Shown: in pieces, positions 1-7,794 of the stretch | How positions within the stretch are numbered: position 1 is the stretch's first letter | Layout of the letters: each line of letters begins with the position of its first letter | DNA from: Clostridia bacterium | GTDB taxonomy: Bacteria; Bacillota; Clostridia; Christensenellales; Aristaeellaceae | Reading direction: 5' to 3' | DNA: 63,215 bases | Assembly (NCBI GenBank): GCA_017431005.1 | Contig: JAFRLY010000022.1 | Location: forward strand, 1 to 63,215 | Notes under the pieces: generated by a model | What the model saw: the letters and a program-made list of their open reading frames with translations, nothing else | Database searches by the model: none | What the model was told of the DNA's origin: nothing | Program-made: the position numbers and the translations under genes

Positions 1-2
1 TT

Positions 3-56
3 GAGTCTCTGATTGGTAGTCAAAATGGTAGTCAAAGAAATGCTGCTGATCTTTGA
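3..56 (+). CDS. C-terminal tail of a protein truncated by the window edge
   Basis: An open frame enters from the left edge and ends at a TGA at 54-56, giving the residues ESLIGSQNGSQRNAADL. The DNA under it is a tandem 12-base repeat (TGGTAGTCAAA at 14-24 and 26-36), which explains the doubled GSQ. No domain can be recognised in 17 residues. It is followed within 50 bases by a tRNA-3'-end-like stretch and a terminator, an arrangement typical of the end of a tyrosine-integrase gene beside its attachment site; that identification is inference from position only. Confidence 0.35.
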   Translation, partial: ESLIGSQNGSQRNAADL

Positions 57-96
57 ATCCCTTAATTATCAACGCCTGCAGGCTTTATGACAAACT

Positions 97-140
97 GCCT
101 CCGACTCTGAAGGTCACAGGTTCGAATCCTGCCGGGCATA
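97..140 (+). other. tRNA 3'-end-like fragment (possible attachment site remnant)
   Basis: The stretch contains a T-loop-like GGTTCGAATCC preceded by a variable-loop-like AGGTC and followed by an acceptor-like CCGGGCATA. Nothing upstream can pair with the acceptor (no TGCCCGG within the preceding 100 bases), and no canonical anticodon stem forms around CCTCCGACTCTGAAGG. It is therefore a 3' fragment rather than a working tRNA. Such fragments are left at one side of elements that integrate into tRNA genes. Confidence 0.35.
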
Positions 141-143
141 CGC

Positions 144-176
144 AAAACGGAAGGCTTGAAGCCTTCCGTTTTTCTT
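144..176 (+). terminator. Rho-independent terminator
   Basis: Stem ACGGAAGGC (147-155) pairs with GCCTTCCGT (161-169) around a 5-base loop, flanked by an A run and followed by TTTTTCTTTT. It ends the transcript carrying the tRNA-like fragment; on the other strand it would also lie just past the beta-helix gene. Confidence 0.65.
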
Positions 177-210
177 TTGTCATATGTTTTATTCACTCAA
201 AGCCTCAGGC

Positions 211-2265
211 TCAGAAGAGAGGATGCCCGGCTTCTCCTGCATCCGCAAACGGTCCCGGAATCGTCCGGGCATCCCGTTTGTTTCCGAAATAATCGCTTGA
301 AAAGACAATAGGCGTTCCGTCCGGGTTTTCATAGCGTTCCTCGGGTTCAAACGCCATTCCAAGTGTCTCCGTGGAGACCACCCGCACATTGCAGGCCGGA
401 AGCTGTTCATAGAGATTTCCGGTCAGGTACCAGCCGTCTTCCCGCTGCTCCACACCGACCGACACCTCCCGGTCATCCGCAGCGCCGTTCTGCTCCTTCA
501 CACAGGCGGCCGCTCCGTTGCAGTACAGGTTGCCTTCAATCCAGACCGGCAGATGGTCGTAATACCGGTCCGGATACGGATTGTCGGAGCCCATGCCGCA
601 GTATCCTTCAAACTGTTTTTTCCATTCGTCTTCCGTGGGATAAGCGTCAAAGGCAGCAGTACCGGCGTCAAAATTCATATCGTCCCAGGGATTGGCATGC
701 TGCTTTCCCAACTCGCTGAGCTGCCGCTTCGCAGGATCCAGATTCTTTTTCTGAATGATGATGTTGTTTATGATCCGGTTGTCCCCGTGCAGGATGCTCA
801 TAAATCCTGCCACATGTGTACCATGAATCTCATGATAAGGGGTATAGCGGACGGAAGGCTTATTTACACCGCCGTTATCCGTGCCGATCCCCACCGCCGC
901 GAAGGAACCTGCGATCAGGTTATGTACCAGCGCTATGCCTTGGGTGGCCCATTTGACCGAACGGTCGGACAGCAGCAGGTTGTTATCGATCAGTGTCGGA
1001 CCATGGGATACCTCCACAAAAATATCCTCGCCAAGGGCGGAAACGACCTCCCGTAAGGTTTCCGGATCCAGATCTCCCATCGGAACGGGTACACAGTTGT
1101 CGTGGAAAAGATTTTCTGTAACCCGGGTTCCCTGGGCCTGCCAGTCCAGCCAAAGCCCGCGGGTACAGTGATGGATATGATTTCTGCGGTAAATCACATC
1201 AATCGCAGCATGCATTTTAATCCCGCCGATTTCCGCTCCCGCAAGGTTATGCTTGAAATTAATGTGGTGAATATGGTTATCCTCAATCAGCGAGAAAACA
1301 CCGCCCAGATGGCCTACGATACCGGTCTGGCCACAATCGTGAATATGACAGCGGCGTACGACGTGCGACCCGATATGCTCCTTATCCCACCCTTCGTACG
1401 AAGCCTGCAGAATGCAGTCGCGCTCCGTCTGGGTACCGTCCTTGTATTTCCATTTCAGCCATTTGTTGTCGTTATTCGGCTGCAGATATTTTCCCAGGGA
1501 AATGCCGGAACATTTGGATTCGTAGATTTCACAGTCCTCAATGATCCAGCCCTTTGACCAGTGCGGGCCGATCATGCCGTCCTGATAAGCCGTTGGCGGA
1601 GCCCACTGCGTCGCAGCCTCCCGTACCGTAAAGCCCGACAGGGTAATATAGGAAATGCCTTCCGCAGCCGGAAGGAAGCAGTCCTGCCGGACAGATATCT
1701 CCACATTTTCCCTGTTCGGATCCGCTCCCTGGAAATTGGCGTACAGAACAGTTTCATCCGTCGACTCATCCTGTTCTGTATACCATACATGGCAGGAGAA
1801 CGCGCTGTCCCAGGAAACGCGGTTGGGCACGGGATGTCTGACCTGCTCCAGAGAAGTCACCTCATACATGGATTTGTGATTCAGGTATACTTCCCCGGTA
1901 TGCGCAACAAAACTGGCAATAAACCAGTCCCCTGAAACCAGCGTGGTATACGGATTGTAATTGCCGAAGAAGCTGTTGGGGATCCGGGCTGTATAAACCT
2001 GCTCCTCTCCTTCCAGCTTCCGCCAGTTTTTCACCGGCTCAGCTCCGGTAATCACAGCCTGCAGCGGCTCAGCTGACCGGTAAGTGATTCTATGTTCCGG
2101 TGTACCGCTGTGCTTTGGATTGACATATTCCCGGTAGACACCCGGAAAAACAAGAACCTCGTCCCCTGCCTCCGCCAGATCAGCTGCGGCCTGAATCGTC
2201 TTGAAAGGATATTCCCTGGTACCGTCTCCCGCGCGGGAAACCGTAGTGTCCACGTAGTATTTCAT
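211..2265 (-). CDS. Right-handed parallel beta-helix repeat protein (putative glycan-active enzyme)
   Basis: 684 residues from the ATG at 2265. The frame extends 12 bases further to a GTG at 2277, but the AGGAAAG ribosome binding site directly abuts that GTG and suits the ATG better. The N-terminus has the typical opening of secreted or cytosolic parallel beta-helix proteins (YYVD... DGTREYPFKTIQAA, residues ~3-27), followed by many rungs with isolated Asn/His-rich turns (LIEDNHIHHIN, YRRNHIHHCTRGLWLDW). No signal peptide is visible, so a cytoplasmic location is likely. Families with this architecture include polysaccharide lyases and GH141-type glycosidases; the actual substrate cannot be read from the sequence. 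It lies 30 bases after the nitroreductase gene and is probably co-transcribed with it. Confidence 0.8.
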   Translation of the reverse strand: MKYYVDTTVSRAGDGTREYPFKTIQAAADLAEAGDEVLVFPGVYREYVNPKHSGTPEHRITYRSAEPLQAVITGAEPVKNWRKLEGEEQVYTARIPNSFFGNYNPYTTLVSGDWFIASFVAHTGEVYLNHKSMYEVTSLEQVRHPVPNRVSWDSAFSCHVWYTEQDESTDETVLYANFQGADPNRENVEISVRQDCFLPAAEGISYITLSGFTVREAATQWAPPTAYQDGMIGPHWSKGWIIEDCEIYESKCSGISLGKYLQPNNDNKWLKWKYKDGTQTERDCILQASYEGWDKEHIGSHVVRRCHIHDCGQTGIVGHLGGVFSLIEDNHIHHINFKHNLAGAEIGGIKMHAAIDVIYRRNHIHHCTRGLWLDWQAQGTRVTENLFHDNCVPVPMGDLDPETLREVVSALGEDIFVEVSHGPTLIDNNLLLSDRSVKWATQGIALVHNLIAGSFAAVGIGTDNGGVNKPSVRYTPYHEIHGTHVAGFMSILHGDNRIINNIIIQKKNLDPAKRQLSELGKQHANPWDDMNFDAGTAAFDAYPTEDEWKKQFEGYCGMGSDNPYPDRYYDHLPVWIEGNLYCNGAAACVKEQNGAADDREVSVGVEQREDGWYLTGNLYEQLPACNVRVVSTETLGMAFEPEERYENPDGTPIVFSSDYFGNKRDARTIPGPFADAGEAGHPLF

Positions 2266-2295
2266 GTTTGTTCTCACTTTCCTGATTTTATGGTT

Positions 2296-2961
2296 TTATT
2301 CCCATCTGAAGTTGTCTTTTCCTGCGCCGATCTCAAAATGGCATTTTACGATACCAAGATCGATTTTCAGGCAGGAGCCGATGATGCCGGCTTTTGCCTT
2401 CACCGTGTTTCCGTTCCGCTCGAACCTGAACTTCTGCTGGTTGACGGCAGTCGGGGCCAGCAGCGCCGCCTCAACACCCTTTTTAAACCAGTCCGGTGCG
2501 TCCGGTCCGATGTTGCTTACGTCTGCGGCATTCTTGCTTTTGCGCTTTACGCCCTGCGTCTTCCCGTATCCAAGCGAGATAATAATTACTTCTTTTTCAT
2601 CGGCGCCGATCACGGCTTTGCTTTTCCCGTGGGTCAGCGCTGCCCAGCAGGTATTCAGTCCGTATTCCTGGGCTATTAAGACCAGCAGTTCACCGAAGTA
2701 GCCGCAGCGTTCCTCCAGGTCAGCTGCCTTCCTGCCGGCCATAACGATGTAATTATTCGCGTTTTCAAATCTCCCGTAATGTGCCATGCGGGAGGAAAAG
2801 CATACCGGCTCATCATAGAAGATCTGTATGTGAAGATTTCCTGCCGCATTCAGCTCCTTCACGCAGGCATTCAGTTTTTCCCGGATATCGTCCGGAATCG
2901 GCTTATTCTGATACTGCCTCACACTGTGCCGTTGCCTGATCAGTTCCATCTGATCTGCCAT
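2296..2961 (-). CDS. Nitroreductase-family flavoprotein
   Basis: 221 residues from the ATG at 2961, chosen because AAGGAAGGAGCT sits 8 bases upstream; the frame continues 10 codons further without a site. It opens with the family's RxSVRxY signature (RHSVRQY, residues ~11-17), used for FMN phosphate binding. The middle has GLNTCWAAL and the later half IISLGYGKTQG, as in FMN-dependent NAD(P)H oxidoreductases of the nitroreductase fold, usually homodimers in the cytoplasm. The real substrate is unknown. The C-terminal part (residues ~160-221, with LLAPTAVNQQKF) matches members annotated as nitroreductase/TM1586-like. It is the first gene of a two-gene unit with the beta-helix protein. Confidence 0.85.
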   Translation of the reverse strand: MADQMELIRQRHSVRQYQNKPIPDDIREKLNACVKELNAAGNLHIQIFYDEPVCFSSRMAHYGRFENANNYIVMAGRKAADLEERCGYFGELLVLIAQEYGLNTCWAALTHGKSKAVIGADEKEVIIISLGYGKTQGVKRKSKNAADVSNIGPDAPDWFKKGVEAALLAPTAVNQQKFRFERNGNTVKAKAGIIGSCLKIDLGIVKCHFEIGAGKDNFRWE

Positions 2962-3227
2962 ATTTTCAGCTCCTTCCTTATTTATCTTCATCCGGTGTTT
3001 CTGTAATTGTGACAGGTTCTCGGCTTCGTTTGCATCCGGTCTCTTATAACATCAAATTGATGAGGACTCTTCATCCGGATGTTCAATGTCAAAGGGTGCG
3101 TTTGTAATGAACAGAAATGTGCAGTCCTCCGTCATATTTTCCCGCCTCCGGATTGTGTTAATGCAAGAATATCACACTGACAGCCGGGATTCAAGAAAAA
3201 GGAAGCGACGGAACCGAACTGTATCTG
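2962..3227. other. Non-coding stretch upstream of the nitroreductase operon
   Basis: No convincing gene. It holds a perfect 13-base palindrome CATCAAATTGATG (3050-3062) beside a TATAA-like box reading towards the nitroreductase, and three copies of CATCCGG (near 2990, 3034 and 3073). The palindrome could be an operator, but no good -35 box is in register, so no promoter is called. Confidence 0.4.
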
Positions 3228-3267
3228 CCAATGAAAAAAGCACCCATAAAGGGTGCCTTTTCGTTGG
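3228..3267. repeat. Direct repeat copy 1 of the tRNA-Val terminator sequence
   Basis: These 40 bases match 3699-3738 at 38 of 40 positions in the same orientation. The unit is itself an inverted repeat (CCAA(C/T)GAAAA...TTTTCGTTGG around CACCCATAAAGGGTG). Its downstream end (TTGG) matches the complement of the tRNA CCA end in copy 2, but no tRNA follows here. Confidence 0.7.
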
Positions 3268-3471
3268 AAAGAAACGGATATTTTGATACAATGTTACCAT
3301 GTGTTACTTTTTTCGGCGGCGGGTAGCATTTTCGTTTGGGCGGTAACACGATATCGGGCATGGAATTGGGCGGCGGTGAATGCAGCAGTGAGCAATCAAC
3401 CTGTCAAGGATGAATGCTTTTGCACATGGCAAAAAAGGGAGTTCCAACGGAAGCGGCGGAGTTCTTCGCCA

Positions 3472-3612
3472 TCAATAGAATTCCCGCAGATATGCTTCCA
3501 CATCACTCCGCGTTCCGGCGAAAGGCCCGGGCGTTTCCATTTGCTCGAACCTATGGTCACAATTCACAATAGACTTTCGGTTTCGCTGCGCTCGCCGAAA
3601 GTCTTTGTTCAT
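3472..3612 (-). CDS. Possible 46-residue protein inside the repeat-bounded segment
   Basis: The ATG at 3612 is preceded by GCGGGAGAAGGTCC, a plausible ribosome binding site. The product is basic and polar (MNKDFRRAQRNRKSIVNC at the start, ending AYLREFY) with no signal, membrane segment or recognised domain. The reading frame runs across a 10-base-pair inverted repeat (3571-3580/3595-3604). The DNA may instead be a dispersed non-coding repeat that happens to be open. Confidence 0.25.
   Translation of the reverse strand: MNKDFRRAQRNRKSIVNCDHRFEQMETPGPFAGTRSDVEAYLREFY
3571..3604. repeat. Inverted repeat, 10 bp stem
   Basis: AGACTTTCGG (3571-3580) pairs perfectly with CCGAAAGTCT (3595-3604) around a 14-base loop. 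There is no T tract, so this is not a standard terminator; it resembles the core of REP-type intergenic repeats. Nearby, TCCCGCC/GGCGGGA gives a second, weaker hairpin. Confidence 0.5.
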
Positions 3613-3698
3613 TGGACCTTCTCCCGCCTTCATCCGCCACTGGCGGCGGCGGGATCCGGTCCCCTTCGGGTCATAAATTCGGGTCGGCAATCCCGTAA

Positions 3699-3738
3699 CC
3701 AACGAAAAAAACACCCATAAAGGGTGCCTTTTCGTTGG
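3699..3738 (-). terminator. tRNA-Val terminator (direct repeat copy 2)
   Basis: Read on the minus strand directly after the tRNA-Val CCA end, GCACCC pairs with GGGTGT (one G-U) and the stem extends through AACGAAAA/TTTTCGTT, with a run of seven T. The same 40 bases recur at 3228-3267 (38/40). Confidence 0.65.
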
Positions 3739-3812
3739 TGGGATTAGTAGGACTCGAACCTATGACCCCCACGATGTCAACGTGGTGCTCTAACCAGCTG
3801 AGCTATAATCCC
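3736..3812 (-). tRNA. tRNA-Val (anticodon GAC)
   Basis: Full cloverleaf on the minus strand: acceptor GGGATTA pairs with TAATCCC, D-arm GCTCAGCTGGTTAGAGC, anticodon stem CCACG/CGTGG with loop TTGACAT (anticodon GAC), T-arm ATAGG-TTCGAGT-CCTAC. The CCA end is encoded (3736-3738). It has its own promoter at 3831-3859 and lies just downstream of lysS with no clear terminator between them. Confidence 0.95.
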
Positions 3813-3830
3813 ATGCCGTGAACAGATGGA

Positions 3831-3859
3831 ATTATAACACAACCCCGCAGAGTTTGCAA
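3831..3859 (-). promoter_or_regulatory. Sigma-A promoter of tRNA-Val
   Basis: On the minus strand TTGCAA (3854-3859) and TATAAT (3831-3836) are separated by 17 bases, ending 18 bases before the tRNA 5' end. Confidence 0.7.
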
Positions 3860-3866
3860 GCTTTTT

Positions 3867-5381
3867 TTATTTCTCTGTTTCTTCCGCTTCAGAGCCCGTT
3901 TTCGCATCTTTGGTCTTGAGCGTCGGGAACAGAAGCACGTCCCGGATTGCGGGAGAATCCGTAAGCAGCATGCACATCCGGTCGATGCCGAACCCGATGC
4001 CGCCGGTGGGCGGCATACCGATTTCCAGCGCGTTCAGGAAGTCTTCGTCCGTATGGTTGGCTTCCTCATCGCCGGCGGCAAACTGCTCTTCCTGTGCGGC
4101 AAAGCGCTCCCGCTGATCAATGGGATCGTTAAGCTCGGAATAAGCATTTGCCATTTCCCAGCCGTTCATGAAGAACTCGAAGCGTTCCACATACTCGGGG
4201 TCTGTCGGCTTCCTCTTTGTCAGCGGTGAAATATCCGTCGGATGATCCATGATGAAGGTCGGCTGAATCATGTGCTCCTCGCAGAATTCCTCAAAGAACA
4301 GATTCAGGATGTCGCCCTTCTTGTGGCGCTCCTCGTATTCAACATGATGCTCCTTCGCGACCTTCCGTGCTTCCTCCAGAGAGTGAATTTCATGGAAATC
4401 CACCCCGGCATACTGCTTGACCGCGTCCGCCATGGTCAGCCGGGCGAAGGGCTTGCCCAGATCCATTTCCACACCGTTGTAAACGATTTTTGTGGTACCC
4501 AGTACTTCCTGGGCGACATAACGGTACAGGTTTTCCGTCAGATCCATCATGCCATGATAGTCGGTATAAGCCTGGTACAGCTCCATCAGCGTAAACTCCG
4601 GATTATGACGGGTATCGAGTCCCTCATTCCGGAACACACGTCCGATTTCATATACACGTTCCAGGCCGCCCACGATCAGCCGCTTCAGATAGAGCTCCAG
4701 GGAGATGCGCAGCTTGAGATCCTCGTCGAGCGCGTTAAAGTGCGTTTCAAAGGGCCTGGCTGCTGCTCCGCCGGCATTGGCCACCAGCATCGGCGTTTCG
4801 ACTTCCATGAATCCCTGATCGTCCAGGTACCGGCGGATAGCGCTGATGATCCTGGAACGCTTGACAAAGGTGTCCTTCACTTCCGGATTCATGATCAGAT
4901 CCACGTACCGCTGACGGTACCGCAGATCCGTATTGGTCAGGCCGTGATATTTTTCAGGCAGAATCTGCAGGCTCTTGGACAGCAGGGTAACCTCGGTCGC
5001 ATGCACAGTTGTCTCCCCGGTCTTTGTCCGGAACACTGTTCCCTTCACACCGACAAGGTCACCGATATCCAGCTTCTTGAAATCCTTATACGGATCCTCG
5101 CCTACCGCGTCCCTGGCCACATAGCACTGAATCAGGCCCTTCAGATCCTGAACATGGCAGAAGGAAGCTTTGCCCATTACCCGTTTGGACATCAGCCGGC
5201 CGGCAATGGAAACTGTTTTGCCCTCCAGCTCCTCAAAATGCGCCAGTACATCCTCGCTGTGATGTGTTACATCGTATTTGGTAATGGTAAACGGGTCCTT
5301 ACCGGCTGCCCGCAGCTCCGCAAGCTTGTCCCGGCGGATCTGCAGCAGCTCATTTGTGTTCTGGGTTTCCATGCCTGCCAT
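3867..5381 (-). CDS. lysS: Lysyl-tRNA synthetase, class II
   Basis: 504 residues, normal length. It charges tRNA-Lys with lysine in the cytoplasm. An OB-fold anticodon-binding domain (residues ~55-140, [20 protein letters not shown]) precedes the class II catalytic core. Motif 1 is around [13 protein letters not shown] (187-199), motif 2 is [22 protein letters not shown] (242-263) with the ATP-binding arginine, and motif 3 is [15 protein letters not shown] (461-475). The ATG at 5381 has AAGGAGAG 6 bases upstream. It follows greA by 31 bases, so the two form one transcription unit, as in many Firmicutes. No terminator is evident before the tRNA-Val promoter. Confidence 0.97.
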   Translation of the reverse strand: MAGMETQNTNELLQIRRDKLAELRAAGKDPFTITKYDVTHHSEDVLAHFEELEGKTVSIAGRLMSKRVMGKASFCHVQDLKGLIQCYVARDAVGEDPYKDFKKLDIGDLVGVKGTVFRTKTGETTVHATEVTLLSKSLQILPEKYHGLTNTDLRYRQRYVDLIMNPEVKDTFVKRSRIISAIRRYLDDQGFMEVETPMLVANAGGAAARPFETHFNALDEDLKLRISLELYLKRLIVGGLERVYEIGRVFRNEGLDTRHNPEFTLMELYQAYTDYHGMMDLTENLYRYVAQEVLGTTKIVYNGVEMDLGKPFARLTMADAVKQYAGVDFHEIHSLEEARKVAKEHHVEYEERHKKGDILNLFFEEFCEEHMIQPTFIMDHPTDISPLTKRKPTDPEYVERFEFFMNGWEMANAYSELNDPIDQRERFAAQEEQFAAGDEEANHTDEDFLNALEIGMPPTGGIGFGIDRMCMLLTDSPAIRDVLLFPTLKTKDAKTGSEAEETEK

Positions 5382-5412
5382 GTTGTCTCTCCTTTATTAT
5401 CTGTAAACTTCC

Positions 5413-5898
5413 TCAGTTCATCTTCTTGATGGACATCACCTTGTACTGAATCTGTCCCGCGGGAATCTGGATAGTCACCGTCTGATTCCTTTTGGCTCCC
5501 AGCAGTCCGGCGCCGACAGGACTCTCATTGGAGATTCTGTCCTCCATGGGATCCGCCTCATTGGCGCCGACAATCGCATATTCATAGGTCTCGCCGTCTT
5601 CCAGATCCTTTACTTTAACGATGGTTCCGATGGATACGCGTTCCGTGGTAATCTCATCGTCCGCTACGACTGTAGCAGTCCGGATCGTGGCCTGCAGGCG
5701 GGTGATTTCCTCTTCAACCTTGGCCTGCTCCTTTTTTGCCTCATCATATTCCGCATTTTCACTCAGGTCTCCAAATCCCCTGGCGACAGCGATCTGCTCG
5801 CTGATTTCATTCCGACGCACAGAAATCAGATAATCCAGCTGTTCCTCCAGCTTCTTTAAGCCGCTTTCTGTTAAGATCGTTCCTTTTTCCTCTGCCAT
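5413..5898 (-). CDS. greA: Transcription elongation factor GreA
   Basis: 161 residues, standard length. GreA enters the RNA polymerase secondary channel and stimulates cleavage of backtracked transcripts. The N-terminal coiled coil spans residues ~8-78 and carries the signature GDLSENAEYDEAK with the acidic tip (D/E) that reaches the active site. The C-terminal FKBP-like domain (GTIVKVKDLEDGETYEYAIVG through SNESPVGAGLLG) completes the family architecture. The start has GAAAGGAG upstream. It is transcribed from a consensus promoter at 5974-6002 through a leader that folds into a strong hairpin (5926-5951), and runs on into lysS. Confidence 0.96.
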   Translation of the reverse strand: MAEEKGTILTESGLKKLEEQLDYLISVRRNEISEQIAVARGFGDLSENAEYDEAKKEQAKVEEEITRLQATIRTATVVADDEITTERVSIGTIVKVKDLEDGETYEYAIVGANEADPMEDRISNESPVGAGLLGAKRNQTVTIQIPAGQIQYKVMSIKKMN

Positions 5899-5925
5899 GG
5901 TCGCAGACTCCTTTCACGCACAACA

Positions 5926-5951
5926 AGCACCTTACCGATCGGTAAGGCGCT
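5926..5951 (-). promoter_or_regulatory. Hairpin in the greA leader
   Basis: On the minus strand AGCGCCTTACC pairs with GGTAAGGTGCT across a GATC tetraloop: 11 bp with one G-U, the inner 18 bases being a perfect palindrome. It begins about 15-20 bases after the predicted transcription start and ends about 28 bases before the greA ATG. It is not followed by a T run, so it is not a plain terminator; an attenuator, RNA-stability element or protein operator are all possible. Confidence 0.55.
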
Positions 5952-5973
5952 GATTTTTCCCGAAGGTATCGGA

Positions 5974-6002
5974 ATTATATCCGCTTTCCCTTGCTTTGTC
6001 AA
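5974..6002 (-). promoter_or_regulatory. Consensus sigma-A promoter of greA-lysS
   Basis: TTGACA (5997-6002) and TATAAT (5974-5979), both perfect, are separated by 17 bases on the minus strand. Confidence 0.8.
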
Positions 6003-6015
6003 CGATTCCGCGGTA

Positions 6016-6180
6016 TCAAACCTGCTTTTTCAGCAGATCGAGGGCTGTTTTCAGCAGCAAGTCGACTGTATCCGCCCTTCTGAGCACAGCTTTGATTGCT
6101 TCCTTCTCCAGGAAGCTCAGCTTATGATCCTTGTTTTTCTCCACCCAGTCCTTCAGCAGGTTCCATTCATCATTTGTCAT
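6016..6180 (-). CDS. Small conserved-looking protein, 54 residues
   Basis: A short frame starting at the ATG at 6180, overlapping the end of the metallophosphoesterase gene by 11 bases. GGGGAGGAG lies about 10 bases upstream, within that gene. The product (begins MTNDEWNLLKDWVEKNK, ends LLLKTALDLLKKQV) is charged and strongly helical, with no signal or membrane segment and no family that I recognise. The ribosome binding site, the overlap and the normal codon use argue that it is real. It would be the last gene of the rnz-uvrB transcript; its stop lies 14 bases from the greA promoter. Confidence 0.6.
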   Translation of the reverse strand: MTNDEWNLLKDWVEKNKDHKLSFLEKEAIKAVLRRADTVDLLLKTALDLLKKQV

Positions 6181-6898
6181 CTGTTCTGTTCTCCTCCCCG
6201 GGCTCCAGCTCCAGAAGAATCAGCTCACACGGATTGTTGATTCTTGGAATTCTGGGCCTTGCATTATTGGTCATTCCCCTTGAAAGGATCATTTTGCCAT
6301 CGTCATAGCTTCCGTGGGTAAGTCTGGGAAAAAGGCCCTGCCCGGGAGCGTATAAGCCCTGCCCGAAGATCTGAATCTGCCCGCCGTGAGCGTGTCCGCA
6401 CAGTGTGCAGTCCACGGCTCTTCCCTTCACGGCGTCCCGGTACATTTCCGGATGATGGCACAGAAGAAGCTTGTATTCCGGTGCTTTCTCGTATGCGTCC
6501 AGAAACGGCGCATACTCCGTATGGCCCAGCGCATCGCTGCTGAGCCCGCCGATCCGGATGCCTTTAAACAAGCTGCTTTCGTTGTCAAGCAGTATGATTG
6601 ACGACTGTTCCACCGCCCGGAGCCATTCATCCCGCTTCCTGAATTTCTGCTCATGGTTCCCGAGGGAGTAAAAAACAGTAAAGCGTTCAGGCACTTCCCG
6701 CAGAAAGCGGTAGGCTCCCTCGTTGTGCCGTGTATGCCGGTCCACCAGATCTCCGGGAACAAGCACTGCGTCGCAGCTTTCAAAATCTTCCAGCACGTCT
6801 TCATACATCCCGCAGTGGATGTCTGGCGCCACTGCGAAGCGAAGATTCTGTCTGATTTTCGGAGACTTCAGTCGGTAAACAGTTCTGACCCGCTTCAT
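6170..6898 (-). CDS. Calcineurin-like metallophosphoesterase
   Basis: 242 residues. All five motifs of the two-metal phosphoesterase fold are present in order: DIH (residue ~26), GDLVDR (~49), GNHE (~81), CHHPE (~147) and GHAHGGQ (~168-174). This is the compact YaeI/YkuE-like layout that hydrolyses phosphodiester or phosphomonoester bonds using a Mn/Fe pair. There is no N-terminal membrane anchor, so it is probably cytosolic or loosely membrane-bound. Its ATG overlaps the stop of the upstream membrane-protein gene (ATGA), so translation is coupled. The substrate is unknown; lipid-linked and nucleotide substrates are both seen in relatives. Confidence 0.88.
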   Translation of the reverse strand: MKRVRTVYRLKSPKIRQNLRFAVAPDIHCGMYEDVLEDFESCDAVLVPGDLVDRHTRHNEGAYRFLREVPERFTVFYSLGNHEQKFRKRDEWLRAVEQSSIILLDNESSLFKGIRIGGLSSDALGHTEYAPFLDAYEKAPEYKLLLCHHPEMYRDAVKGRAVDCTLCGHAHGGQIQIFGQGLYAPGQGLFPRLTHGSYDDGKMILSRGMTNNARPRIPRINNPCELILLELEPGEENRTDDK

Positions 6899-7794
6899 GG
6901 CTCTTTCCCCTCAGCGGACAGCCTGTTTCCGGCGCGCAGGAAGAAAAATGCGCAGACAAGCATTGCTGCGATAGCTGCAAGGATTTCCAGGCTGAGCAGG
7001 TTTTCCAGCCGGCCAACCTGCGATGCAAACCGAACGGAAGATTCACGGATCATGCCGCTCAGGTTCATCAAACGCTCCATAAACAGCACGCAAAGTGAAA
7101 GAATTCCCGCGCCGCCGATACCCGACCCGAATACGCGGAACACGGTGCGTCTGTTTCTGGCTGTCAGCAGCAGCATCAGTCCGCACATCATCAGGCTGAG
7201 CAGTGTCAGCGTCAGCGGAATGCTCTGCAGCAGAACCAGAACCTCGCTCAGAGCAACCTTGCGCCGTACAAGCTCCAGCCCCTTTGTTACCAGGATATCC
7301 CGCATCGGAAACAGCAGCCGGCTCAGCAGTGAGTTGATGTCTGAAACAACTTTACCGGAAACATCCCGCGCCAGTATACCGTGTGTTTCCTGGAAAGCTT
7401 CATCAGCCAGCAGCGTGTCACGCAGGGCCTGTCCGTCCCAAAGCGGCATCTCCTCCGGAACGCCGGTGGTGCTCATGTCTGTCCACCAGGCGAGCACCTG
7501 TCTGTTCAGATCCATTAAGGTTTCACTGTTCAGGGTATCCCTGATCAGAGCTGCGTCAAAGCTGTATTCTTCCGCCAGTTCGGCAGCTTTCTGTTCCACC
7601 TGCGCCATCTGATCGGATATCACACCGGCTTTCAGCGCAATCCGCTCGTGCAGTCCCTGATCCGTCATCAGCCGGCGCGCTGTCCATCCGTACAGAGCGC
7701 CTGTGAGAAGCGGCACCAGCAGCAGTGCGGCAATCCAGGCGCCCATGCGGGCCGGAAGACAGACCTCTGTCCTTTGTCTCTTATGGTTTTTCAC
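6895..7794 (-). CDS. Membrane protein of unknown function
   Basis: 299 residues from a GTG at 7794 that overlaps the stop of the preceding mini-gene (GTGA). The open frame extends to 7914, but that extension is out-of-frame coding for the mini-gene. There is one hydrophobic segment near the N-terminus (AWIAALLLVPLLTGALYGW, ~residues 19-37), then about 140 residues of mainly helical soluble domain (ISDQMAQVEQKAAELAEEY..., including WWTDMSTTGVPEEMP), then three transmembrane helices (LLQSIPLTLTLLSLMMCGL; GIGGAGILSLCVLFMERLM; LSLEILAAIAAMLVCAFFF). The topology suggests an extracytoplasmic domain. No family is recognised. It sits between uvrB and the metallophosphoesterase in a tightly overlapping operon. 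Confidence 0.7.
   Translation of the reverse strand: MKNHKRQRTEVCLPARMGAWIAALLLVPLLTGALYGWTARRLMTDQGLHERIALKAGVISDQMAQVEQKAAELAEEYSFDAALIRDTLNSETLMDLNRQVLAWWTDMSTTGVPEEMPLWDGQALRDTLLADEAFQETHGILARDVSGKVVSDINSLLSRLLFPMRDILVTKGLELVRRKVALSEVLVLLQSIPLTLTLLSLMMCGLMLLLTARNRRTVFRVFGSGIGGAGILSLCVLFMERLMNLSGMIRESSVRFASQVGRLENLLSLEILAAIAAMLVCAFFFLRAGNRLSAEGKEP

Noticed and set aside
3543-3556. GCTCGAACCTATG resembling the T-arm of a minus-strand tRNA
   Set aside because: Only about 12 bases match tRNA-Val; no acceptor or anticodon arm can be built around it, so it is not called a tRNA.
4242-5429. 395-codon open frame on the plus strand
   Set aside because: Antisense to lysS, with no ribosome binding site at a sensible start.
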